NCBI RefSeq assembly: GCF_014192395.1
Contig: NZ_JACHXW010000014.1
Span: 115,860-179,859 of the forward strand
Source: Paenibacillus endophyticus
GTDB taxonomy: Bacteria > Bacillota > Bacilli > Paenibacillales > Paenibacillaceae
Length of the DNA stretch: 64,000 nt
Direction: 5' to 3'
How positions within the stretch are numbered: position 1 is the first letter of the stretch; each line of letters opens with the position of its first letter. The notes beneath the pieces were generated by a model. It was given only the letters and a program-made list of their open reading frames with translations, had not been told where the DNA came from and ran no database searches. The position numbers were made by a program, and so were the translations under genes. Below, piece after piece: positions 8,107 to 18,000 of this stretch.

Positions 8107-11100
8107 TCTGACCTCCATTTTCATCTGACCATACTTTGATTGGATTGGATTGGATGGCTGCTGCCAATCCGGCGATCGTCGTAACCGAAAGCATGTTTTC
8201 ATCCTCGGGCATCAGATTTCGCTTCTCCAAAGCCACCTTCATATAGATCAGCTTCAAAGAATTGCCGCCAAGTTCAAAGAAATCATCGTACACACTTACA
8301 CGCGGAAGCTCCAGTATCTCCTTCCATACCTCTTCCAACTGCGCTTCCCGTTCATTGCGAGGGGCCACATATTCGTTATCGGAGCTTCTTTGCATGGATT
8401 CCGGATGCGGAAGCGCTTTGCGGTCGATTTTCCCGTTTGCCGTAACCGGAATGTCTTCCATCTCCACGAAGTAGGACGGCACCATATAATCCGGCAAATA
8501 GCGAAGCAGTTCGCTTCTCATCTGCGCGACAGGTACATGAGCCCGACTCACAACATAGGCGCACAATGCTTTATACCCCGACTGTTCTTCGATAGGAATG
8601 ACGACTGCGGATTGAATATTCGGCAGGCTCAACATGAGCGCTTCAATTTCTCCCGGTTCTACGCGATAGCCTCTGATTTTTACCTGAAAATCTGTTCTGC
8701 CGATATATTCCGCTTCGCCGTTTTCCTTCCACCTCGTCAAATCTCCGGTACGGTACATGATCGTTCCCGGAATGAACGGATTTTCGATGAACCGCTCGAG
8801 CGTTAAATCCGGACGATGCAAGTAGCCTCTTGCGAGACCTGCCCCGGAAATGTACAATTCCCCTGCGACTCCGATTGGAACAGGCATGAGCGCTTCGTTT
8901 AAAATGTAGTTTTGGTTCTTATGCATCGGTTTGCCGATCGGCACATTTTTTCCGGCAGGCTTTTGCGATCCGTATATATGCATATTCGAACAAATGGTCG
9001 TTTCCGTAGGTCCATATCCGTTGATGATTCTCATCTCGGGATTCAACTGCAAGTAACGTTCCAACGTCCAATCTTTGATCGGTTCGACGCCGACCAGCAG
9101 TTTATCTAATTTCACCTTATGGCGCTCGGGTTCAAGCAAATCGCAAATGTCATTCAACAACGTCGGCGGCAAATAAGCGAAACTGATGGATTCTTCGACC
9201 AGAAGATTTGCCAGCGCATTCATATCCGTCAGCTTCGGCATCGGATAAAGAACAAGCACAGAACCGAATATTAGCGGTAAAAACAGCTCGCAAACGCTCA
9301 CATCGAATGAAATGCTCGTCAAACTGAGACAGCGGTCTTCATAGCCAAATTGGCCTCCGAAGTGTTCTCGAATCGAATATGCGAAATGGTGTAATGACTG
9401 ATGTTCGACCATGACTCCCTTCGGCTGTCCGGTGGATCCGGAAGTATAAATAACGTACATCAAATCGCCCGCTTCATTGATGTTGCCTGGATTCGATATC
9501 CGCTCATTCGCCGCAACCGAACCCGTTAACAAGATTGTTTCTCCCTCAAAAGAAACCGTCTCTCTCCATTCCTCTTGCATGCACACGACCTTCGTGCCGC
9601 TATCCTTCAACATATATTGGATGCGTTCCAAGGGAAGCTGAGGATCAATCGGCAAATAAGCTCCGCCGGCCTTTAGTATCGCCATCATGCCGATGACCAG
9701 CTCGGGAGAACGTTCCGCGACAATGCCAACCACCGAATCCGGACCAACCCCTTTGGAACGAAGCAAATGCGCAAACTGATTCGATCTTTCGTTCAGTTCA
9801 CGGTATGTGAATAGTTGGTCTTTCCACACGAGCGCCGTCCGATCCGGCGCATGATCCGCCTGTTCTTCGAACAGGCAATGAATGGGGCGAGGCGGGAATG
9901 TCCAGCTTTCGCTATTGTTAAATTCGTTGACGATCAGCCGTACATCGTCATCGGCAAGCATTTGAATATGGCCGATAGGCGTTTCCGGCTGGAGCGCGAC
10001 CTCTTGTAAAATTTTTAAATAATGCCGCATCATTCGTTGAACCGTTTCTTCTTTGAATAGTTTGGCGCAATATTCGACGACAAACCGCAAACCGTTTTCC
10101 GTCTCGTACGTTTGAATCATCAGATCGAATTTTGCCGTATTGTTTTCAATGGGGTACGGCGCGACGGATAGCTCATCCAGAGAAATTTCCGGGATGTCGA
10201 TATTTTGCAAAATTAACATCGTATCAAACAGCGGATTTCTGCTCTTGTCTTGTAAGCATAAAGAATGGACTAAATCTTCGAACGGATAGTCCTGATGGCG
10301 ATAAGCAAGGATGGCATTTTCTTTCACCTCGTTCATGAAATGCAGGAAAGATTTCTCCTTCGCAGGAAAATTACGAAGCGCCAGCGTATTGACGAACATC
10401 CCGACCAACGATTCCAGGTTATGGTGCGGTCTTCCGGAAATAGGCGAGCCTACGACGATATCATCTTGTCCCGTATAACGATGAAGCAATACATTGTACG
10501 CCGCAAGAAGAACCATGAACAGCGTCGTTTCCCTTTCCTTGGCAAGCTGCTTGATCCGGGAAACGGTCTCTCCATCCAATGCGACTTCAAACGTTTTTCC
10601 TTCTGCGCTCTTAACGGGCGGTCTGGAAAAATCAGTCGGCAATTGCAGGACGGGTACTTCGCCGCGAAACGCATTCAACCAGTAGTCTCTTTGCACTTCC
10701 ATGAACGGCGAACGGGCCATCTCGTGTTGCCATACCGCGTAATCTTTATACTGTAGCGCCGGAGCAGGCAACGCTTGTCCATGATACAATTGCATTAATT
10801 CCCGTATGAGAATCCCCATCGACGTACCGTCGGAAATGAGATGATGTTTATCCACAAGCAGGACATGTTTTTGTTCGGAAATGCGCAGCAGCAGCAGCCG
10901 AATGAGGGGATCCTTAGCCAAATCGAACGGACGTATAAAACGATGAATATAGTCCGGCACATCCGATTCGGCAGCTTCGACAGATTCTATGGAAAGCTCC
11001 AGGCGGTCAGCAAAGCTTTGAACCGGTTCGTCGCCATCCAGATAGAATGAGGCGCGGAATATTTCATGCCTGTCCAATAAAGCTTGAAAAGTGTTTTTCA

Positions 11101-13426
11101 ATCGCTCCGGGTCAAGCGGGCCTTCAAGCAGCAACGCTTGAGGCAAATGATACGCCGTCGATGCCGGTTCAAATTGCTGAAGAATATACAACCGTTTTTG
11201 CGCGGACGATAAAGGGTATCGTTCCCGCTTTTTGGCTGCTTGCGGCTCCGGAAAGTGCAAGGAATCATCGGCTTTGTCTTCGGTCGCGATCGCTGCAGCG
11301 ATCTCGCGGATGGTCGGAAACTGGAATATAGCCGTGGGATCCCAGCGAGTTTGAAAAGATTCATTGAGACGGTTCGTCACCCATAAAGCAAGAATCGAAT
11401 CTCCGCCTAATTCAAAAAAATGGTCGTCGACGCCGATTTGGCGAACGCCAAGCACATCGCTCCAAATCGCCGCAATCGTACGATCGGCAGCGGAATAATC
11501 GACCTCGCTTTCTTTGCCTGTTAGAACGACCGCCTGCGACGCTTTTGCACCAGGCGTCGCTGGTGCAGCAGACGAATAAATGGCGCCGTGATCCATATCG
11601 ACCCAACATCGCGTTCGCTTAAACGGATATGTGGGCAAGCTTGCTTTGTAGCGATTTTCGTCGCTGTAAAACGACTCCCACTCGATGTCCGCGCCTTCAA
11701 CGTAAAGCCGGCATATGCCGGCCTTGTCGTCTCGCATCTGTTCCAGATCAGCAGCCCGAAGTTCACCGGCGTTGCCGGCGTTGCCGAAATAGACGTGTTC
11801 GCTTTCCGCTTCCAAGCCGATCTCGGAAATTCGCTTCAATTTCATCCATAAATCGTCCGTATCGCGAACGAGCATGGCAAGCCTATAGGATAGATGGGCC
11901 CGTCCCGTTGCCACCGTATAACATATATCCTTAATGGACAACGATTTTAAGCGGTCCGCTTGTTCCATATAGGAATCGATCCAGCCCAGCAATGTCTCAT
12001 GACTCTGGGCCGACAGGACAAACAGCGCTGCTTCGTTCTCGACGCGATGCGGCGAAGCTTCGCGGAGCGGCGCTTCTTCCAGGACAACATGACAATTCGT
12101 CCCGCTCATGCCGAAAGAGCTGATTCCACATCTTCTTGGCGCGTTTCCTGCGGGTTCTAAAGGCTTATTCCGGTCGTTGACATATACCGGAGAGTCAATA
12201 AAGTCGATTTTACGATTCGGCCGTTCGAAATGAACGATCGGAGGAATCGCTTGATGCTTCATTATGAGAGCCGTTTTAATAAGTCCAGCGATTCCTGCCG
12301 CATGGTCCAGATGTCCGATATTCGTTTTTAACGTACCGACAGAGCAAAATTGCCGGCGGTCCGTGTACCTGCGAAACGCGCTCTGCAACGCTTCAATTTC
12401 GATCGGATCGCCGAGTTTGGTTCCAGTGCCGTGCGCTTCGACATATCCGACAGTTTCAGGGTTGATTCCGGCATCCTCCCAGGCCTTGCAGATGACATCG
12501 GTTTGCGCACCGGCGTCCGGCGCCGTCAAGCCGCTGGAGCGTCCGTCCTGATTGACCGCGCTACCTTTAATAACCGCATAAATATGGTCCCCGTCTCTTT
12601 TGGCGGCATAAAGTGGTTTTAATAGCACTGTGCCCCCCCCTTCCCCGGCACCGGTCCCGTCCGAACGATCATCAAACGTTCTTGCCCTTGCGTCAGACGA
12701 TTCGATCCCGATACGGATATCCTTATGAAACGGCAGTATATTCACTTTCGCGCTGCCTGCAATCGCCATTTCGCATTCCCGGTTTCTTAAGGCCCGAACG
12801 GCCATATGAACAGCGACGAGCGAAGACGAGCAAGCCGTATCCACAGTCATAGCCTGGCCTTTGAGGTCGAGTAAATAGGAAAGCCGTCCCGCCATCATGG
12901 ATGAAAGATTTCCCGTAATCGCCAGCGACATGACATCCGGCTCGAATCGATCGATCAACCGTTTGTAATCGTGAAAAGCATCACCGTTATAGCCGACAAA
13001 TACGCCCGTGCGCGTGCCTCTGATTTTTTCGCCGCCGTATCCGGCATCCTCGATGGCCTTCCAGCTGTTCTCCAGAAACAGGCGCTGATTCGGATTCATC
13101 AAGCTTGCTTCTTTCGGTGAAATGCGAAAGAACGAATAATCGAATTTGTCGATCTCCTGAAAAAACGAGCCTTCGTGATAACGCGTCAAATCATCTTCCA
13201 GTCCAGAAATTTTCAAATACGGCTTTACATCCTCCAAGCGGCCTTCCGGAAAAGGTCCTACCTGATCGAAGCCGCGTTGCAGGTTTTCCCAGAATCGATC
13301 CATATTTTCAGCGCCAGGAGCTTGAATCGCCATACCGATAATGGCGATTTCGTTAATCGAAACATCCTCGATCGCGCAGCTTTGGCTAATTTCCTCATCG
13401 TCCAGACGCAGGTTCTTAAAATCCAT
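8093..13426 (-). CDS. AT-less hybrid PKS-NRPS: KS-ACP-C-A-PCP
   Basis: The frame opens at a TTG at 13453 (1,786 codons), but the ATG at 13426 (codon 10) is a better start. Numbering below is from the TTG. The ketosynthase (about 34-460) has catalytic Cys208 in DTACSSS, His341 in EAHGTGT and His381 in NIGHLDHAAG. A 180-residue post-KS linker ends in PTYPFKRTRCW and has no acyltransferase, KR or DH. An ACP follows (Ser686, GGDSILAL), then a condensation domain with HHLISDG (about 870-876), an adenylation domain (TSGSTGQPKG, NGYGPTETTI) and a PCP (Ser1732, GGNSLKL). The adenylation pocket reads D-V-C-Y-L-G-G-I-C by my alignment, which matches no code I recall. The missing AT is probably supplied in trans by 23995-25227. 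There is no TE or reductase at the end. Confidence 0.93.
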   Translation of the reverse strand: MDFKNLRLDDEEISQSCAIEDVSINEIAIIGMAIQAPGAENMDRFWENLQRGFDQVGPFPEGRLEDVKPYLKISGLEDDLTRYHEGSFFQEIDKFDYSFFRISPKEASLMNPNQRLFLENSWKAIEDAGYGGEKIRGTRTGVFVGYNGDAFHDYKRLIDRFEPDVMSLAITGNLSSMMAGRLSYLLDLKGQAMTVDTACSSSLVAVHMAVRALRNRECEMAIAGSAKVNILPFHKDIRIGIESSDARARTFDDRSDGTGAGEGGGTVLLKPLYAAKRDGDHIYAVIKGSAVNQDGRSSGLTAPDAGAQTDVICKAWEDAGINPETVGYVEAHGTGTKLGDPIEIEALQSAFRRYTDRRQFCSVGTLKTNIGHLDHAAGIAGLIKTALIMKHQAIPPIVHFERPNRKIDFIDSPVYVNDRNKPLEPAGNAPRRCGISSFGMSGTNCHVVLEEAPLREASPHRVENEAALFVLSAQSHETLLGWIDSYMEQADRLKSLSIKDICYTVATGRAHLSYRLAMLVRDTDDLWMKLKRISEIGLEAESEHVYFGNAGNAGELRAADLEQMRDDKAGICRLYVEGADIEWESFYSDENRYKASLPTYPFKRTRCWVDMDHGAIYSSAAPATPGAKASQAVVLTGKESEVDYSAADRTIAAIWSDVLGVRQIGVDDHFFELGGDSILALWVTNRLNESFQTRWDPTAIFQFPTIREIAAAIATEDKADDSLHFPEPQAAKKRERYPLSSAQKRLYILQQFEPASTAYHLPQALLLEGPLDPERLKNTFQALLDRHEIFRASFYLDGDEPVQSFADRLELSIESVEAAESDVPDYIHRFIRPFDLAKDPLIRLLLLRISEQKHVLLVDKHHLISDGTSMGILIRELMQLYHGQALPAPALQYKDYAVWQHEMARSPFMEVQRDYWLNAFRGEVPVLQLPTDFSRPPVKSAEGKTFEVALDGETVSRIKQLAKERETTLFMVLLAAYNVLLHRYTGQDDIVVGSPISGRPHHNLESLVGMFVNTLALRNFPAKEKSFLHFMNEVKENAILAYRHQDYPFEDLVHSLCLQDKSRNPLFDTMLILQNIDIPEISLDELSVAPYPIENNTAKFDLMIQTYETENGLRFVVEYCAKLFKEETVQRMMRHYLKILQEVALQPETPIGHIQMLADDDVRLIVNEFNNSESWTFPPRPIHCLFEEQADHAPDRTALVWKDQLFTYRELNERSNQFAHLLRSKGVGPDSVVGIVAERSPELVIGMMAILKAGGAYLPIDPQLPLERIQYMLKDSGTKVVCMQEEWRETVSFEGETILLTGSVAANERISNPGNINEAGDLMYVIYTSGSTGQPKGVMVEHQSLHHFAYSIREHFGGQFGYEDRCLSLTSISFDVSVCELFLPLIFGSVLVLYPMPKLTDMNALANLLVEESISFAYLPPTLLNDICDLLEPERHKVKLDKLLVGVEPIKDWTLERYLQLNPEMRIINGYGPTETTICSNMHIYGSQKPAGKNVPIGKPMHKNQNYILNEALMPVPIGVAGELYISGAGLARGYLHRPDLTLERFIENPFIPGTIMYRTGDLTRWKENGEAEYIGRTDFQVKIRGYRVEPGEIEALMLSLPNIQSAVVIPIEEQSGYKALCAYVVSRAHVPVAQMRSELLRYLPDYMVPSYFVEMEDIPVTANGKIDRKALPHPESMQRSSDNEYVAPRNEREAQLEEVWKEILELPRVSVYDDFFELGGNSLKLIYMKVALEKRNLMPEDENMLSVTTIAGLAAAIQSNPIKVWSDENGGQNESG

Positions 13427-14237
13427 CACTGATTTCCACGCTCCCGGATTCAAACTGCTTTTGAGAAGGCACCCGATCTTTCCATAATAGGTACATGAGA
13501 TAAATAATCAAAACGGAACAAAGCAAAATGACGAACACGAGTGTTGCGCCAAACGACGGATCGATCCGATAGATAGCGAAATACGTTGAGAACAACACAA
13601 ATTCGGAAAGGATCGTCGACCAAACCGACCCCGTCCAAATATAAATAAGGCAAAGAATGACCGCTCCGAGCATGCCATAGGCGGACAAAGCCGGATTCCA
13701 GTCGAAGAATAGCCAGCCGTAAATGATGCCGAGAACAAAAATCGATAGATAAGTCGGAAACACCTTCTGCATCTGATTAAAAATCAAACCTCGGAAAAAG
13801 ATTTCCTTGTAGAACGAGTGGACAATCCAGAAAACAATAAAAAAAGCGACGTTTCGTCCGAGCAAAAATTCAAAAGCCTCGTTGAATTGCGGAAAATGTT
13901 CCTGTATATAAGGTATGCGTACAAGACACATCATCCAAATGCCCATGAGAATGGACAAAACGATGATTATGCCGGTCGTTTTGGCATTCATGGGAACCAA
14001 TCGGCTCATCTTGAAAATGCTTTTTTTATAAAACAGTTTGAAAATCACTAGATAAAGAAAGAGTCCAATCAAATCGTGTGCGATAATTGCGACGCGAAAG
14101 TTGATTTGCTCAATCGCCTGCATCGATTCGCGACCGACAACCCAAAGGTCCCATAATTTAAACATCGTTTGAATGGAGATCAAATAAAGACCGATGATCC
14201 ATGCCAAATTTCCAAGCATGACCGCAAGCTTTTTCAT
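13416..14237 (-). CDS. CPBP-family (CAAX/Abi) membrane protein, probably catalytically altered
   Basis: 273 residues with about seven or eight hydrophobic segments. The motif-1 region reads YKEIFFRGL where active CPBP proteases have EExxxR, so one Glu is Lys. The motif-2 region (GIIYGWLFFDWN) lacks the usual His. Its ATG overlaps the stop of the preceding CPBP gene by 4 bp (ATGA), and its own 3' end overlaps the start of the KS-NRPS gene, so the three are translationally coupled. CPBP proteins serve as intramembrane proteases and as immunity proteins in peptide-antibiotic loci (family knowledge). A partner or immunity role is inferred here. Confidence 0.8.
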   Translation of the reverse strand: MKKLAVMLGNLAWIIGLYLISIQTMFKLWDLWVVGRESMQAIEQINFRVAIIAHDLIGLFLYLVIFKLFYKKSIFKMSRLVPMNAKTTGIIIVLSILMGIWMMCLVRIPYIQEHFPQFNEAFEFLLGRNVAFFIVFWIVHSFYKEIFFRGLIFNQMQKVFPTYLSIFVLGIIYGWLFFDWNPALSAYGMLGAVILCLIYIWTGSVWSTILSEFVLFSTYFAIYRIDPSFGATLVFVILLCSVLIIYLMYLLWKDRVPSQKQFESGSVEISDGF

Positions 14238-15061
14238 ACCGGCACCTCTGTTCTTGTGATTTGTACCTGCTTGTCAGAACGATACAGGATGGCAAGTATG
14301 GAAATAATGCCCGCAATGCTAAGCAAGGCAATTGCGATCAGCGCGATATCGTTCCATTTGGCAATCATGTCGTACGCGCCAAGTTTTCGAAGGGTAAAAA
14401 TGAGCGAATTCACGATCGCCGCCGTGTAGATCGTAGCCCATATAGACTGCAGCCGATTATAAATCAACGTATACATGATGGCCAGGAAGAAAGCGATGCA
14501 CGAAATCGGCAGGCTGGGTTGGAAATACGCGTATACAAGCGCGTGGATGATCATCGCTGCAACCAAAGGCATTCCGGTACGCCGCAATTCGTTCAAGATT
14601 AACCCGCGGAATAAAGTTTCTTCATAAAGAACGCCAAAGACGACAGCGCCGAGCAGCGTGATGACAAAAGAGTCGCCCATAAATATTTCCACATATTCAT
14701 TTAAAGCAGGGAAGTTCGATTTCAAAAACGAAATTTGGATCAGACTGACGAAGAACACCGCGCATAATATTCCGGTCACGGTGAGCCAACCGACAGCCGA
14801 ACGCGATATCGGCTGGAATCGGCACATGCGGAAAAGCCCCTCGGACTTAAAAAAGAATCGTTTGAACCAAAATACGCCGAGCAGCAGCACATAAGACGTG
14901 GTCAAAACGGTAATCATCCACATTGGTCCGTTACGATCCAACATGTCTTTGTACGCGTCGAATTTGATATAAACCCGGTCATGAATGATCATTGCGGCAT
15001 AAAATGTCGCTAAATATACGACAATATTCAAAACTAAACGAATCCATTTCAAGGTGAACAT
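14234..15061 (-). CDS. CPBP-family intramembrane metalloprotease (intact motifs)
   Basis: 275 residues, polytopic. EETLFRG (about residues 147-153) gives the paired Glu and Arg of CPBP motif 1, and AMIIHALVYAYFQPS supplies the motif-2 His. It lies 33 bp after the large NRPS gene and is coupled by a 4-bp overlap to a second, degenerate CPBP gene. Placement in the middle of a megasynthase operon suggests self-protection or processing of a membrane-associated (lipidated) product. A substrate cannot be read from the sequence. Confidence 0.85.
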   Translation of the reverse strand: MFTLKWIRLVLNIVVYLATFYAAMIIHDRVYIKFDAYKDMLDRNGPMWMITVLTTSYVLLLGVFWFKRFFFKSEGLFRMCRFQPISRSAVGWLTVTGILCAVFFVSLIQISFLKSNFPALNEYVEIFMGDSFVITLLGAVVFGVLYEETLFRGLILNELRRTGMPLVAAMIIHALVYAYFQPSLPISCIAFFLAIMYTLIYNRLQSIWATIYTAAIVNSLIFTLRKLGAYDMIAKWNDIALIAIALLSIAGIISILAILYRSDKQVQITRTEVPV

Positions 15062-15094
15062 CCTTTCCGATATGTAGTTAGCATTTCGATGTGC

Positions 15095-18000
15095 TTAATC
15101 CTCTTTTGTAGCAGAAGCTTGCAACTCTCCGTATTCATCAGTCATCCATTTGCAGATAGCCGCATAGCGTCCTGCAAGCATTTTGGCCTTATCCCTCTTC
15201 AATCTGTTTCCGCTGCTTTCCCATACGATCCCGTATTGACCGTTTTCTTTGAACCCGTGAACAACGGCGTCATAAGCTGATGCAATTTCCAAACCGACGC
15301 CTCCCCCTTTATAGAAATCGAGCAAAACGAAAAGCTGATTTCCTTTATCCGAATCACCAAGCCTTTTCGCTTGAGCCAAGGGGTATACGTCTTCCCGGTC
15401 CCGACCTAAATTATGATTTGTCTCATGAAACAGGGCATCAAATCCGGAGAGCCGGCTTGGTTCCGCTACAATCTGCTTGCCGCTGTGCGGCGAAACGTCC
15501 CGAACGTGCAAAACAAGATTAGAGGCTCCCCCAGTTACATGCTGGAATAACAGGAACCATGCGGTTGCGAAGAAGGTTTCCGGGGATATTCCCCGGATCG
15601 CCATCCACTGGTCAATGGCTTGGCCGACTCGGCGGTCCAACACGATGCGATAGGAAAACGGCGGTTGCAACTCGTCTCGGCTTTTGAAGTAATCTGCTGG
15701 CATAAGTATCCCTTTTAACGCGACAGCATCATCCTTGCCCTCCCTCTCCGCCAGAAGCTCCGCCAATCCGGCGACGGTCGGTCTGGAGAACAAATCTGTA
15801 ACCTTGAAAACCCCGGGGAATTGTTCCTCCAGCTTGGCATGCATGCGGATCAGCAACAGCGAATTGCCGCCGATTTCAAAGAAATGATCCTGCCTGCCGA
15901 TGCGTTCAAGCTGCAGCAGTTCCCTCCAAATCGTCACGATTCCCGCTTCCATTTCATTTTTCGGAGCCGAATAGGCTGTAATGGCTTCCAAGTTCGCTGT
16001 CAATCCGGCTAACGCTTTGCGGTCAACCTTGCCGTTGGTCGTTAACGGGAAGCGCTCTACCGTTGTAAAAGACGACGGAATCATATAATCCGGCAACGTC
16101 CGGGACAAAAACGCGCGAAGCTCGGCAACGGACAGTTCGCCGCTTGCGACGAAATAAGCGCAAAGCCGTTCATCTCCCGCTTGCGTCGGATTGACCAGCA
16201 CAACCGCATCGGCAATTCGCTCGTGCCGCAGCAATACTGCTTCAATTTCACCCAGTTCGATGCGAAAGCCGCGCAGCTTGACTTGATGATCCAGCCGTCC
16301 CATATATTCAAGTGATCCATCCGGCAGCCAACGAGCAAGATCGCCTGAACGATACAACCGGGTTCTCGGCACGAACGGATTCGATACAAACTTGTCTGCC
16401 GTCAATTCCGCCCGGTTCAAGTACCCGCGAGCTACGCCTTCTCCGCCCACATACAACTCGCCGGGGACGCCGACAGGAACCAACATAAAGTTGGCATCCA
16501 TGATGTAACAGCTTAAGGTTGGGATCGGCCGGCCAATGTTGCTGACATTCTCCTGAATCTCTCGATCCGTTATTTCCTTGTACGTTACATGCACCGTCGT
16601 CTCCGTGATGCCGTACATGTTGACTAACTTCGTTTCTGGATATTTGTCGTGAAACGTCTTTAACATCGCCGGCTTCAACGCTTCGCCACCGAAGATCACG
16701 ACCTTCAACCGCAGGTCCGCCGCGCCCTTCTCCGTGTCGAAATGAAGCAAATTGTAAAAGGCCGACGGCGTCTGGTTTAATACGGTGACGTTTTCTTCAA
16801 CGAGCAGTTCCAAAAACCGCTGCGGGTTTTGCGCCGTTTGCTTGGGCACCACAACCAGCTTCCCCCCGAATAACAAGGCTCCATACATTTCCCATACCGA
16901 GAAGTCGAAGCAGTAGGAATGGAACATCGTCCATACGTCGTCTTTGGTAAAATCAATGAGCGGCTTATCGTGAACGAGCAGCCGTACGACGTTGCGATGT
17001 TCAATCATTACGCCTTTCGGTTTGCCTGTCGTTCCGGATGTATAGATGATATAGGCCAAGTCGCCTGGATTGTTCACGCAGGACAAGTTCTCGCATTGCT
17101 GCGCGGAAGATTCCGAAATGTCGATCCATTCGACATCGAACGAATTCCCATGGATGTTCGTATCAGGCGAATGTGTCAGTACAAAGCGGGCTTCACAGTC
17201 GGAAAGCATATATTGAATTCGGTCGGCCGGGTAAGCCGGATCGATCGGAACGTAACAACCTCCCGCTTTGAGAATCGCCAGCATACCCACGATCATATCG
17301 ACGGAACGTTCGGTAAGAATGGCCACCCTTTCGTTCGGAACGACTCCTTTGCCGCGGAGCCGTTCCGCGACCCGATTTGCCTTGTTGTTTAGCTCGGCAT
17401 AGGTGAGCCGTTCCGCTTCGCATACGACCGCCGCCCGACCAGGCGATTTTGCTGCTTGCTCTTCGAAAATTTGCTGTATCGTCAGGTGTTGCGGATAAGC
17501 GCATGCCGTATCGTTGAACTGATGAAGCGCTCCCCTTTCTTCATTCGTCAGCATTTCAATGGCGCCAATTTGAATTTGCGGGTTTTCGGCCACCGCCAAC
17601 GCAATCGATCGAATATGACCGACAAACCGGTGAACGGTTTCTTCCCTGAACAACTGCGTGCTGTATTCGAGGTGGCCGTTCAATTCGTCTCCGGTTTCGG
17701 TCACCTCGAGAACAAGATCAAATTTTGCCGTCGAATGCTCGATTGCCAGCGGCTTCATCGCGCATTGGTCGAGGTTGAGTTCCGGGATCTCCATATTTTG
17801 CAGCACCAGCAGCGCTTCAAAGAGTGGATTGCGGCTGATGTCCCGAGGCAGCTGCAACTTGTTCACCAGTTCCTCGAACGGATAATCCTGATTTTCCAAA
17901 GCCTTGACGGTATTTCCACTCAATTCCTGCAAAAAAAAGCTGAACGTTTTCCCGGCGGACGGATAATTTCTGAGCGGCAGCGTGTTGACGAACATTCCGA

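Noticed and set aside
8093..13426. Assigning an amino acid to the third adenylation domain
   Set aside because: The pocket reading D-V-C-Y-L-G-G-I-C matches no code I can recall, and alignment by eye may be off at two positions.
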